From Euryarchaeota archaeon UBA486 (GTDB lineage: Archaea > Thermoplasmatota > Poseidoniia > Poseidoniales > Poseidoniaceae), in the NCBI GenBank assembly GCA_002497765.1, contig DAET01000035.1, positions 777-55,494 on the forward strand: a stretch of DNA of 54,718 nt, in the 5' to 3' direction. Both the position numbers and the translations under genes were made by a program. Below the pieces are notes generated by a model that worked only from the letters and a program-made list of their open reading frames with translations, was not told where the DNA came from and did no database searches. Positions within the stretch are counted from its first letter, which is position 1. Each line of letters starts with the position of its first letter. Of this stretch, positions 24,360 to 31,719 are shown piece by piece.

Positions 24360-25757
24360 TTAGCGCAGTTTTTGCTTCCCTAAGCACTGACGCAGACACG
24401 GCTCCAACCGTTCATGACGGAAGACATAGCCGCTTTCTTGCAGGCGCGTTGGAAGCACTCGCTGGCCGTCAAGAACGAGGGCTTGGGCCAATTCTCCGAA
24501 CATCAACTTCAGGGCGAACCCCGGGGCAGGAGCAAAGGCAGGGCGTCGCAAGACTTTCCCGAGGACCTTGGCGTATTGCTTCTGCGTGACCGGTTCCGGG
24601 GCGGTCAGGTTGTAGACGCCTTCACAATCCGGCGTCATCATCAAGTGATACGTGGCGTAGATCTGATCGTCCATGGAAATCCAAGAGTAGTATTGGCGGC
24701 CCCCCCCGGCAGGACCACCGGCGCCCATCAACGTGGGCAAGAGGAGTTTCTGCAAGGCACCGCCCATCGGGGTGGTGACAATGCCTGTGCGCATCCAAAC
24801 CGTCCGAATGCCGGCCTCGCTGGCCGCTGCACCCGCCGCCTCCCATGCGATACAAGTCTTGGCGAGGAAATTGTCTCCAGCTGTGGAGGCCTCGTCCAAG
24901 ACCTCCTCGCCACGGTTGCCGTAGAACCCGATGGCAGATCCGCAAAGGAAGGTCTTGGGGGGGTTCGACAGGCGAGTGAACAGTTGAACAAGTTGCTCGG
25001 TGGGCACGGTGCGGCTGGTTTCAATCAGCGCCTTGCGCTTGGCATTCCAGCGCTTGTCGCCGATGCCCGCCCCTGCAAGATGGATGACGGTATCGAACCC
25101 TTCCATGCTGCCTTCGAGCACCTCCCCGGTTTGGTCGTTCCAGACCACGCAGGGCTGGTCGGAGGCGTCAGGAGGGAGCGTGGTGGATGGACGGACAAGG
25201 CGAACAACCTCGTGACCTGCGGCTTGGAGGAAGGCACAGAGTTGCATCCCAATCAGGCCGGTTGAGCCGCTGACAAGCACGCGTTGCTTGGGGCGGTCGG
25301 CGTACATGGCGATGCGCTTGAGGTCCTCTTGGACTCGGACGGTTCGATAGGCAAACATCTGGTCCATCCGACCTTTCACCGTAAACGGGGCCGTCCAAAA
25401 GGTCAGCGGGTGAAGGGGAAGTTTCCACTGAATCGTGTCGTGAATTTCGCTGGATGTTGCGCCGGTTGAGACAAAGCGGTGCTCATGGTCCCACTTGCCG
25501 AAGGGACCCTTCTCCATTACGTCGTTGAAGACTTCACCCGGGACGACGCCGTAGTGGCGAGCGACCCACATGGGTCGAAGCGGTCCCAGCGACACACGGA
25601 ACCGAGTGGTGGCGTTGTCCACCAGTCGCCCGGCTTCAAGGGGACGAATGCCTTCCCATTCAGGCATAATACGACGAAAAGCTCCCGGGCTGTCGTACCA
25701 AGCCCACACGTCTTCCACCGGGGCATCGTAGCCTGCGACATGAGCGTAGGTTGGCAT
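24360..25757 (-). CDS. SRPBCC-domain / TIGR01777 SDR epimerase fusion
   Basis: A 465-residue fusion. Residues 1-~150 are an SRPBCC (START-like) ligand-binding domain beginning YAHVAGYDAPVEDVWAWYDS. Residues ~157-465 are an NAD(P)-binding short-chain dehydrogenase of the TIGR01777/DUF1731 type. There RVLVSGSTGLIGMQLCAFLQ is the Rossmann GxxGxxG, CGSAIGFYGNRGEE holds the YG-type active-site segment, and the C-terminal DUF1731 part reads RRPAFAPAPGFALKLMFGEL. Bacterial relatives are often encoded with photolyase and carotenoid genes in light-induced clusters; here the photolyase stop is only 9 bases upstream on the same strand. Substrate unknown. A GAGGAAC ribosome-binding-like sequence precedes the ATG. 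Confidence 0.85.
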   Translation of the reverse strand: MPTYAHVAGYDAPVEDVWAWYDSPGAFRRIMPEWEGIRPLEAGRLVDNATTRFRVSLGPLRPMWVARHYGVVPGEVFNDVMEKGPFGKWDHEHRFVSTGATSSEIHDTIQWKLPLHPLTFWTAPFTVKGRMDQMFAYRTVRVQEDLKRIAMYADRPKQRVLVSGSTGLIGMQLCAFLQAAGHEVVRLVRPSTTLPPDASDQPCVVWNDQTGEVLEGSMEGFDTVIHLAGAGIGDKRWNAKRKALIETSRTVPTEQLVQLFTRLSNPPKTFLCGSAIGFYGNRGEEVLDEASTAGDNFLAKTCIAWEAAGAAASEAGIRTVWMRTGIVTTPMGGALQKLLLPTLMGAGGPAGGGRQYYSWISMDDQIYATYHLMMTPDCEGVYNLTAPEPVTQKQYAKVLGKVLRRPAFAPAPGFALKLMFGELAQALVLDGQRVLPTRLQESGYVFRHERLEPCLRQCLGKQKLR

Positions 25758-25766
25758 GACAGTTCC

Positions 25767-27311
25767 TCATTGATGGGCTGAGTAAAACGAGGGGCCAGAC
25801 CCCAACACCTTGGATGAGTCGCTGGGTGCCGTGTACTTCTCAACGTAGCCCTTGGTCTTGAATTTCCGAGCGGTCGAGGCGCTGGTCATGCACCGCACCT
25901 TACCGTAGACCGCACGCTCGGTCCATCCTCGGTCAAACTTCCCCATGACCCAGCCGATGCCGGTGTAGGAGTTGGGGTCGCGGCCGTCAAGGGCCCAGCG
26001 GTCGTTGAGAGCGATCATCCAATCCATGGCCGTTTGTGGGTCGGGCGACCATTCCAAGATTTTCTTGCCCCACAACATGCGGAGATAATTGTGGATGATG
26101 CCTTCCTGTCGGAGTTGGTGTTGGGCTGCGTTCCACAACGGGTCGTGGGTGTTGGCGGTTTCGAGTTCCTCAAACGTGTAGAGATACGGGCGTTCATCCG
26201 CTTCGTGCTCGGCGAGGGTGGTCTTTGCCCACTCGGGGAGGGAGTCGTATTCAGCGTGATTTTCCACCATGGCACAGTGAATGAAGCCGATGTCTCGCCA
26301 GGTGATGATTTGGTCGAGGAAGGCTTCAACGGGTTCTGGAAGACCCCACCAACCTTGCCGACGCCCGTCGTTGGGAGCGTTGACCATGCTGACATCCCAG
26401 CGGTGATGAGTGAAGATGTCGTGGAGAATGGCGTGAACGCTGATGTGGCCATAATGCAGCCACGGCGAGAGCCCGCTTGCTCCCCGCTCCTGAGGCTCAT
26501 TTCGCTTTTCGTGATAGGTCTGAAGGCGTTCGGCAAAGAACTCCTTCCAGCGACGGCGGCCTTCAACGTAGCCACCTTTCTTGCCCATCACGGGTTGCAC
26601 ATCGTGGTCGATGGCCAGGGTGGAGAGGGCTTCCCTTCCGATGTCTCCGCCCTCGGACACACGCCAGAGGAATTCGTAAGGCGTCATGGGCGTATCGGTT
26701 TGCGCAAAGATAGCGTTCACCACAGCGGGGTCAACCTGTGGAAGGTCTGCAGCGGCTTCCAACGGACGTCGGTGCGGGAATTCATGCATGTGTTCTCGAA
26801 TGGTTTTGTGGAGGTGGCGTCGAAGCGAGTAGGCCGTTGAGAAATCGCGGCCTTGGGCGCGCATGGCCATGAAGCCGTTGGAGTCAACGACGTGAATCTC
26901 GCAAGGGATCACCGTCAAGGCGACGTTGAGCACATGCTTTGGATAGTACGTCGGGTAGTCGTCAATGACGCAGGCTCGAGCGTGGTCGAGCCACCCTTTG
27001 AGCAGGCCGGCGGCCTCCTTTCGCTTGGTCTCAACATAGGGGATGTAGGTCACGCCGGACCCCTCAAACGCCGTTCGGTTGTCCACCATGCCTTGGAGCA
27101 CGAAAGTGGAGATTCGGTCGTTCGCCCAACGGTGCTGGAGCGCAAGGCATTCAATGACGACCAGCGGCAAATTGTGTTGTTTGGCGAGGTCGATGGCGTG
27201 CTGGAGAGCGTGATTCCACTGACCTCGTCTCGCAGCTGTCATCCAATACACCACGACTTCGCCGTGCTCGTTGGGGACGCCGTGAATCTTGAGGCGGCTG
27301 CTCGGAATCAT
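25767..27311 (-). CDS. phr: Class II CPD photolyase
   Basis: A 514-residue flavoprotein that repairs UV-induced cyclobutane pyrimidine dimers using blue light. The class II pattern is clear: an N-terminal antenna-binding alpha/beta domain, SGLSPWLHYGHISVHAI, ANTHDPLWNAAQHQL, MLWGKKILEWSPDP and ALDGRDPNSYTGIGWVMGKF in the FAD-binding helical domain, then GKVRCMTSASTARKF. It is not a class I/cryptochrome-type enzyme. Length is slightly above the usual ~450-480 residues. Its ATG overlaps the Nudix gene's stop (ATGA), and it is followed after 9 bases by the SRPBCC-SDR fusion, so the three form one operon. The adjacent divergent GTP cyclohydrolase II would supply the riboflavin for its FAD. Confidence 0.93.
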   Translation of the reverse strand: MIPSSRLKIHGVPNEHGEVVVYWMTAARRGQWNHALQHAIDLAKQHNLPLVVIECLALQHRWANDRISTFVLQGMVDNRTAFEGSGVTYIPYVETKRKEAAGLLKGWLDHARACVIDDYPTYYPKHVLNVALTVIPCEIHVVDSNGFMAMRAQGRDFSTAYSLRRHLHKTIREHMHEFPHRRPLEAAADLPQVDPAVVNAIFAQTDTPMTPYEFLWRVSEGGDIGREALSTLAIDHDVQPVMGKKGGYVEGRRRWKEFFAERLQTYHEKRNEPQERGASGLSPWLHYGHISVHAILHDIFTHHRWDVSMVNAPNDGRRQGWWGLPEPVEAFLDQIITWRDIGFIHCAMVENHAEYDSLPEWAKTTLAEHEADERPYLYTFEELETANTHDPLWNAAQHQLRQEGIIHNYLRMLWGKKILEWSPDPQTAMDWMIALNDRWALDGRDPNSYTGIGWVMGKFDRGWTERAVYGKVRCMTSASTARKFKTKGYVEKYTAPSDSSKVLGSGPSFYSAHQ

Positions 27312-27811
27312 GAGGAGCCACCTCGGTGTAGTTGTTCCGTCTTGCTCGTCCGGTAGACGGCGTAGGGGTTCGAGCGGGCCGTCAGCCCTGCATGGTTGCG
27401 CATGAGGCTTCGGCGCGTGAGCCCGTCAACGGCCAGTTGATGCATGGTTTCAGACACCCATTCCAAACTGGAGCACTCCGAGAGGGAACACCACGCCGTG
27501 TTGGAAATCTCTTCGCTCGTGTGGTGGTCGACCTCGGTATTGACCTGCACATCATAGCACAAAAAGACGGCTGGTTGGCCTTTCCTCAGTGCCGTTCGCA
27601 CACCAGCAAGGCCCAGCACCTGGCCGTCATGCCCAGATTCTTCAGCCAGTTCTCTGAGCGCCGCAGCCTCTGGACTTTCGCCGGGGTCTACCCTGCCTTT
27701 GGGGAATCCCCACTTCCCTTGGTGAGGCCCTGACGCTTCTTGGACGAGGAGAATTTTCTCCTCTCGAATGACCCGTGCGGCCACACCCAAATCACAAAGC
27801 AGGCTGGCCAT
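27308..27811 (-). CDS. Nudix hydrolase
   Basis: A 167-residue Nudix protein. The catalytic box GRVDPGESPEAAALRELAEE matches G-x5-E-x7-R-E-x2-E-E with the Mg2+-binding glutamates, preceded by GKWGFPKG. Such enzymes cleave nucleoside diphosphates linked to another group; the substrate cannot be told here, though cleanup of oxidised nucleotides or flavin/NAD intermediates would fit neighbours in photorepair and flavin synthesis. ATG 27811 is preferred over the in-frame TTG at 27829 because a GTTTGATATACT TATA box is centred 27 nt upstream, giving a leaderless mRNA. It is the first gene of the Nudix-photolyase-SDR operon. Confidence 0.87.
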   Translation of the reverse strand: MASLLCDLGVAARVIREEKILLVQEASGPHQGKWGFPKGRVDPGESPEAAALRELAEESGHDGQVLGLAGVRTALRKGQPAVFLCYDVQVNTEVDHHTSEEISNTAWCSLSECSSLEWVSETMHQLAVDGLTRRSLMRNHAGLTARSNPYAVYRTSKTEQLHRGGSS

Positions 27812-27832
27812 CAGACAATATCTATCCAACCC

Positions 27833-27843
27833 AGTATATCAAA
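27833..27843 (-). promoter_or_regulatory. TATA box of the Nudix-photolyase operon
   Basis: TTTGATATACT on the minus strand is centred 27 nt before ATG 27811. It is one of the clearest TATA boxes in the window. Only about 40 bases separate it from the oppositely oriented box of the GTP cyclohydrolase II gene. Confidence 0.65.
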
Positions 27844-27877
27844 CGCAGTTTAGCCTCCTGTAAGAAAAAGACGAGTG

Positions 27878-27885
27878 TTTATATA
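27878..27885 (+). promoter_or_regulatory. TATA box of the GTP cyclohydrolase II gene
   Basis: TTTATATA is centred 26 nt upstream of ATG 27908 and preceded by a purine-rich AAGAAAAAGACGAG stretch that could act as a BRE. The mRNA is probably leaderless. No FMN riboswitch is visible; there is no room for one. Confidence 0.7.
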
Positions 27886-27907
27886 CAAACTCAGCAAATT
27901 TTGTAAC

Positions 27908-28519
27908 ATGGAAGCCGCAGAATTTCGTCGAAAACAAAGCTCACCCGAAGCAGACGCTGTTTTGCCAACGGCCCACGGAGAATTTCGAATTCGAGCATTC
28001 CGAGACCCTACGGACGGCAAGGAACACGCTTTGCTTTACGTCGGCGACATATCAGAAGGCACACCGATGATTCGCATTCACTCTGAATGCCTGACCGGCG
28101 ACGCCTTTGGATCGCTGCGCTGTGATTGCGGGCCACAACTCCAGTCATCGATGAAGGCCATTCAAGAACGTGGCCACGGCGCCATCGCCTACATGCGTCA
28201 GGAAGGCCGCGGCATTGGGCTGTACTCGAAAATGCAAGCCTACGCCCTGCAGGACACCGGTCTTGATACCCTCGATGCCAACCTTGCTTTGGGCCTTCCA
28301 GGCGACGCTCGCAAATACGACTTTGCCGCAGAAATGCTGTACAGCATGGGTGTCTCCTCGATTGAACTCGTGACCAACAACCCCGACAAGCGCAACCAGC
28401 TCCTTGAACAGGGCATCAACGTGGTCAACCGTGTCCCCATCATCGTTGGGCAGTGCGCTCACAACCGCTCGTACATGAAAACAAAAAGCGCAAGAATGGG
28501 GCACTTGCTTCCAAACTGA
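27908..28519 (+). CDS. ribA: GTP cyclohydrolase II (stand-alone RibA)
   Basis: A 203-residue enzyme catalysing the first step of bacterial-type riboflavin synthesis. The zinc site is complete: HSECLTGDAFGSLRCDCGPQ with three Cys. YMRQEGRGIGLYSKMQAYAL contains the catalytic and GTP-binding residues, and LDANLALGLPGDARKYDF and LVTNNPDKRNQLLEQGI follow. It is not fused to a RibB domain. Most archaea use an unrelated GTP cyclohydrolase III (ArfA), so this looks like a bacterial acquisition. The start is set by the TATA box 26 nt upstream; the in-frame ATG at 27875 lies before that box. It begins a tight series with peroxiredoxin, TrmB-like and ABC1-kinase genes. Confidence 0.93.
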   Translation: MEAAEFRRKQSSPEADAVLPTAHGEFRIRAFRDPTDGKEHALLYVGDISEGTPMIRIHSECLTGDAFGSLRCDCGPQLQSSMKAIQERGHGAIAYMRQEGRGIGLYSKMQAYALQDTGLDTLDANLALGLPGDARKYDFAAEMLYSMGVSSIELVTNNPDKRNQLLEQGINVVNRVPIIVGQCAHNRSYMKTKSARMGHLLPN

Positions 28520-28528
28520 GTGATCTTC

Positions 28529-28996
28529 ATGCGCACCAACATCGTCGGACAGGATGCCCCCCGCTTCGTTCTTGAAAACGAGCACGGCGAAGCCTTTGAC
28601 AGCGCCACGCTCGATGGCACATGGCGCATCATTTTCTTCTACTCGAGGAACAATTCTCCCACCTGCAAGCGAGGATGTTTGACCTTCAAGGAACAACATG
28701 ATTTGTTTGCCTCCGTCGGGTGCTCCATCGTTGGCATCGGGCCGGGCACCACCGAAGAACTGGCGGGCTTCAAGAGCAACCTTGGCGACCTCCCGTTCCC
28801 CCTCCTCGCCGATCCCGAGCGCGTGGTTGGAAAGATGTTCAACGTCCCCGTACACCTGGGACAATTCCCAGCGAAATCCTCGTTCCTCGTCGGCCCCGAC
28901 AACACCATTCAGTACGTTTACGACTGGCTGTTCCGCCCACGACGACACGTTGCCAAAATCCTGGCCGACATCTCCCAAGTCCGGGGTGACGGCTGA
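28529..28996 (+). CDS. Peroxiredoxin (AhpC/TSA, Bcp-like)
   Basis: A 155-residue thioredoxin-fold peroxidase. It opens VGQDAPRFVLENEHGEAF. The peroxidatic Cys is in RNNSPTCKRGCLTF, with a second Cys four residues on, the spacing of atypical 2-Cys Bcp/PrxQ proteins. The usual TPGCT reads SPTCK here, and later segments (FPLLADPERVVGKMFNV, SSFLVGPDNTIQYVY) are standard. It reduces peroxides at the expense of thioredoxin-like donors. The ATG follows GTGATCTTC ten bases after the ribA stop; the GTG at 28520 is a less likely start. Its stop overlaps the next ATG by one base (TGATG), implying translational coupling to the TrmB-like regulator. Confidence 0.88.
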   Translation: MRTNIVGQDAPRFVLENEHGEAFDSATLDGTWRIIFFYSRNNSPTCKRGCLTFKEQHDLFASVGCSIVGIGPGTTEELAGFKSNLGDLPFPLLADPERVVGKMFNVPVHLGQFPAKSSFLVGPDNTIQYVYDWLFRPRRHVAKILADISQVRGDG

Positions 28997-30396
28997 TGTG
29001 GGACGAGTTGCTCCTCGAGGCTGGTCTGAACGAGCGTGAAGTTCGGTCCATCATGATCCTCGGGTCCCGTCCGAAAATGAAAGCCTCTGAACTGGCCAAG
29101 GAATTGAACACAACACGTCTTGATGCGTACAACAGTCTCTCTCGTCTTCAGGAAATGGGCATCGTGACCGCCACCGCTGACCGCCCCATGTTGTTCTCCA
29201 GCCTTCGCATCAACGAGGCAATGGAGCACATCATCCAGTCCAGAAAACAACAACTCGACCGGCTCGTGGAAGGGTTTGATGAACTTTCCAAGGGCATCAC
29301 CGAAACCGATGCTTCCTATGAGAAGCAACGCCGCGACATCGATGACCCACGCTTTGCCGTGCTCAAGGAGCGGAGCCACATCTACAACCGGTTGCAAAAG
29401 ATGGCCAACGATGCAGAAGAGCGACTCATTCTCCTCTTGGGCCAATTTGGCATTCTCCATCTTTGCCGCAGCCCGGATGCTCTGGAAGCCGTGAACACGG
29501 CCGCCGTTCGAGGCGTTGTGGTGCAAATCATCACCCACTTGGACGGACGCACCCTGCGTTTCTTCGACCAACTCGACAAGGCCATCGATGTCCGGCATTC
29601 CGACGAACTTGATTCACTCGGTTTCGTCCAAGACCAATCCGAAGTCATCCAGTACCTCAACATCGAGGACAACCCCGTGGGTCGTGGGAAGGAAGACGCT
29701 GCGCTGATCATCGAATCGGGCCCGTTTTCACAAGCGCACCTGCACCTTATCGACGCCATCTGGGAAGGGGCTGTTCCCTTGGCGACCGCCCGTGCTCGAT
29801 TTACGGAGAATCAAATCAACGACCCGCTTCGGCTCACCATCGGCGAAGGTTCGTTCCTGAAGAACGTCTCCGTCGCCCTCGGATTTGACGGTCAACTTCC
29901 CGAAGAAGACACGCCCTTTGACCCGGAGGCCTTCTTTGCTGCTGGCCACGAAGTCAACGAAGCTCGAAATCGGCTCACCGAGGGGAAACTCTCCAACCTC
30001 AAGGTACTGGGAATTGACATCAGCCGCATGCTGCGACAAATCGGCAACCGAGTCGGCCAAGAAATTGCCTTCTCTCTCCGTTCTATAGAAAATGACATTG
30101 AGTTTCTTGACGAGATGATGGACTGGTGGGAGCACGCTGGACTCGGCCTGCTCCAGTACGATGTGGACCCCCAATTCCACGTCGTTGTGGGTCTCAACCA
30201 CCCACCCGTTGACGACCCTGACGCCCTGCCCATGTGGGAAATGGACGATGGCATCATTGAAGGCGCTCTTTCAACGCGATTTGCAAAAGAAGCCAACGTC
30301 GTCATTCAACGCGTTGAAGGCAGCGGCGATAAGGACGACCTCTGGCGCTACCTCATCCACCGACACGAACTCAGCACGATTGAACTCGTCGACTGA
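28996..30396 (+). CDS. TrmB-like transcriptional regulator
   Basis: A 466-residue protein. Residues 1-~70 form a TrmB-type winged helix (AGLNEREVRSIMILGSRPKM then KASELAKELNTTRLDAYNSL). A coiled-coil helix follows at ~75-115. Next comes a TrmB effector/PLD-like domain (~130-270; LILLLGQFGILHL, IDVRHSDELDSLGF, KEDAALIIESGPF). The C-terminal ~130 residues (MLRQIGNRVGQEIAFSL, then a WWEHAGLGLLQYDV stretch) look like a V4R-type ligand domain, a tentative call. Archaeal TrmB proteins usually bind sugars; the ligand here is unknown. Coupled to peroxiredoxin and placed between ribA and the carotenoid genes, it is the best local candidate for controlling the island. Confidence 0.75.
   Translation: MWDELLLEAGLNEREVRSIMILGSRPKMKASELAKELNTTRLDAYNSLSRLQEMGIVTATADRPMLFSSLRINEAMEHIIQSRKQQLDRLVEGFDELSKGITETDASYEKQRRDIDDPRFAVLKERSHIYNRLQKMANDAEERLILLLGQFGILHLCRSPDALEAVNTAAVRGVVVQIITHLDGRTLRFFDQLDKAIDVRHSDELDSLGFVQDQSEVIQYLNIEDNPVGRGKEDAALIIESGPFSQAHLHLIDAIWEGAVPLATARARFTENQINDPLRLTIGEGSFLKNVSVALGFDGQLPEEDTPFDPEAFFAAGHEVNEARNRLTEGKLSNLKVLGIDISRMLRQIGNRVGQEIAFSLRSIENDIEFLDEMMDWWEHAGLGLLQYDVDPQFHVVVGLNHPPVDDPDALPMWEMDDGIIEGALSTRFAKEANVVIQRVEGSGDKDDLWRYLIHRHELSTIELVD
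30081..30090. repeat. TTCTATAGAA palindrome, copy 3 (inside the TrmB-like gene)
   Basis: The 10-bp palindrome lies in codons for Ser-Ile-Glu and again uses the rare ATA codon in the frame TCT-ATA-GAA, exactly as in copy 2. Confidence 0.5.
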
Positions 30397-30410
30397 AGCG
30401 GGTGATTCGC

Positions 30411-31649
30411 ATGAAGCTCGGCACGTTCCTCCGGTTCTATCGGCAAATCAGAGGAAAAAAACCCGTTGACATTGACGCCATTCAGTCAATGGGGTTGCTC
30501 GCGGTCAAACTTGGCCAAATCTTCGCCCTTCGTCCCGATTTGATCGACCCCGATCGATGCATCGAACTTCAACAGCTCTACAGCCGCGCCGCCACCATTC
30601 CTGAGGAAGACTCTCAGCGCCTCCTCGACCGCTTCGCTCCCGATGGATTCCTCGACAACTTCGAGCACCTTGACATGAAACCGTTTGCTGCAGCGAGCAT
30701 TGGCCAAATCCATCGTGGTGTGCTCAAGGACGGCACCAAGGTGGTGGTGAAGGTCATCAAATCCGACTTCGAGGACGCCTTCAAGCGGGACGTCCAACGG
30801 ATGAAGCGGTGGATTCGGATGGGGCTTTTCTTCAATCCGAGGCTGCGAAAAGTCGGGAATCCGATTGGACTGCTTGCCCACATTGAAGACTACACGCTTC
30901 GGGAACTTAACCTGCTCAACGAAATCGATGGACGCAACGAGCTTATTGCCAAGGCCAAGGCGATTGAGGAGCATTTTCCGATGCCGAAACTGAAGTTTCC
31001 GACCATGTGGGAGAACCTGTCCAACGAACGTGTCCTCGTCATGGAGGAGGTCACCCATCCGACACTGGAAGACCACCTGGAGGCTGGGAGCTTGACATGG
31101 CCGGATATGCTTGAACTGTTTCGAATCCACGGCGCCTTTATGTTCGGTTTGGGTACCTTCCACGGCGACCTACACCCTGGAAACGCGATGATGGACGACC
31201 AGGGGAATTTCTTTTTCATTGACACCGGTGCTATCTGCAACGCACCAGAGCACGTCCGAAATGCGCTTTTTGGATTCTTTTACTTCCTCGCCAGAGGGGA
31301 ACTCAAGAACGCCTTTGACGCCATGTTAACCATGGCCGCCGTTCGTCCGACCGGTGAGACACTGCAGACCTATTACGACTCAATGAACGAACTGTACGAC
31401 GGTTTCGTGGGCACCTCCGTGAGTGAAGTTTCGCTCACCGAGCAGATGATGAAGACGGTGAAAGCAGCCGTCCTCGCTGGGTGCGCCTTCGGAGAAGAAG
31501 CGTTTCCAATCATTCGCTCGCTGATGTACATGGACGGCATGGTGCTCAAGGGCCACCCCAACGTCGACCTCATCAGTTCGATGGGCCCTTACTTGGATGA
31601 ATTCTCCATCCTCATTGACCCGAATTCCATCATCAAGACCGGCGAATAA
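30411..31649 (+). CDS. ABC1/UbiB/AarF-family atypical kinase
   Basis: A 412-residue protein of the ABC1/UbiB protein-kinase-like family. The hallmark KxGQ motif appears as AVKLGQIFALRPDLI. The Ala-rich nucleotide loop is AAASIGQIHRGVLKDG, the lysine strand is VVVKVIKSDF, and the catalytic and metal motifs are FHGDLHPGNAMM and FFFIDTGAI. Relatives support quinone or isoprenoid-lipid metabolism by ATPase-like activity; the isoprenoid genes just downstream fit that, but no substrate is known. No C-terminal TM helices are apparent, unlike UbiB. GGTGA six bases before ATG 30411 fixes the start. The gap to the TrmB-like gene is 14 bases. Confidence 0.85.
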   Translation: MKLGTFLRFYRQIRGKKPVDIDAIQSMGLLAVKLGQIFALRPDLIDPDRCIELQQLYSRAATIPEEDSQRLLDRFAPDGFLDNFEHLDMKPFAAASIGQIHRGVLKDGTKVVVKVIKSDFEDAFKRDVQRMKRWIRMGLFFNPRLRKVGNPIGLLAHIEDYTLRELNLLNEIDGRNELIAKAKAIEEHFPMPKLKFPTMWENLSNERVLVMEEVTHPTLEDHLEAGSLTWPDMLELFRIHGAFMFGLGTFHGDLHPGNAMMDDQGNFFFIDTGAICNAPEHVRNALFGFFYFLARGELKNAFDAMLTMAAVRPTGETLQTYYDSMNELYDGFVGTSVSEVSLTEQMMKTVKAAVLAGCAFGEEAFPIIRSLMYMDGMVLKGHPNVDLISSMGPYLDEFSILIDPNSIIKTGE

Positions 31650-31659
31650 AGTGTTATTT

Positions 31660-31678
31660 TTCATAAAATTTTTATGAA
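31660..31678. promoter_or_regulatory. 19-bp perfect palindrome upstream of the carotenoid operon
   Basis: TTCATAAAATTTTTATGAA has 9-bp perfect arms around a single central T. It lies in the 70-base gap between the ABC1-kinase stop and crtI, 12 bases upstream of the crtI TATA box. The position suits a repressor or activator site. Since it is AT-rich and follows a stop with a T run (31656-31661), a transcription terminator is the main alternative. Confidence 0.6.
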
Positions 31679-31690
31679 CAAAAACCGCCA

Positions 31691-31698
31691 TTTATATG
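31691..31698 (+). promoter_or_regulatory. TATA box of crtI
   Basis: TTTATATG is centred about 26 nt before ATG 31720, giving a leaderless crtI mRNA. It also argues against the in-frame ATG at 31696, which lies inside the box. Confidence 0.65.
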
Positions 31699-31719
31699 CT
31701 CAAACCAACAGCGCAAGCC

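Noticed and set aside
27844..27907. FMN riboswitch before ribA
   Set aside because: The TATA box is 26 nt from the ATG, leaving no leader.
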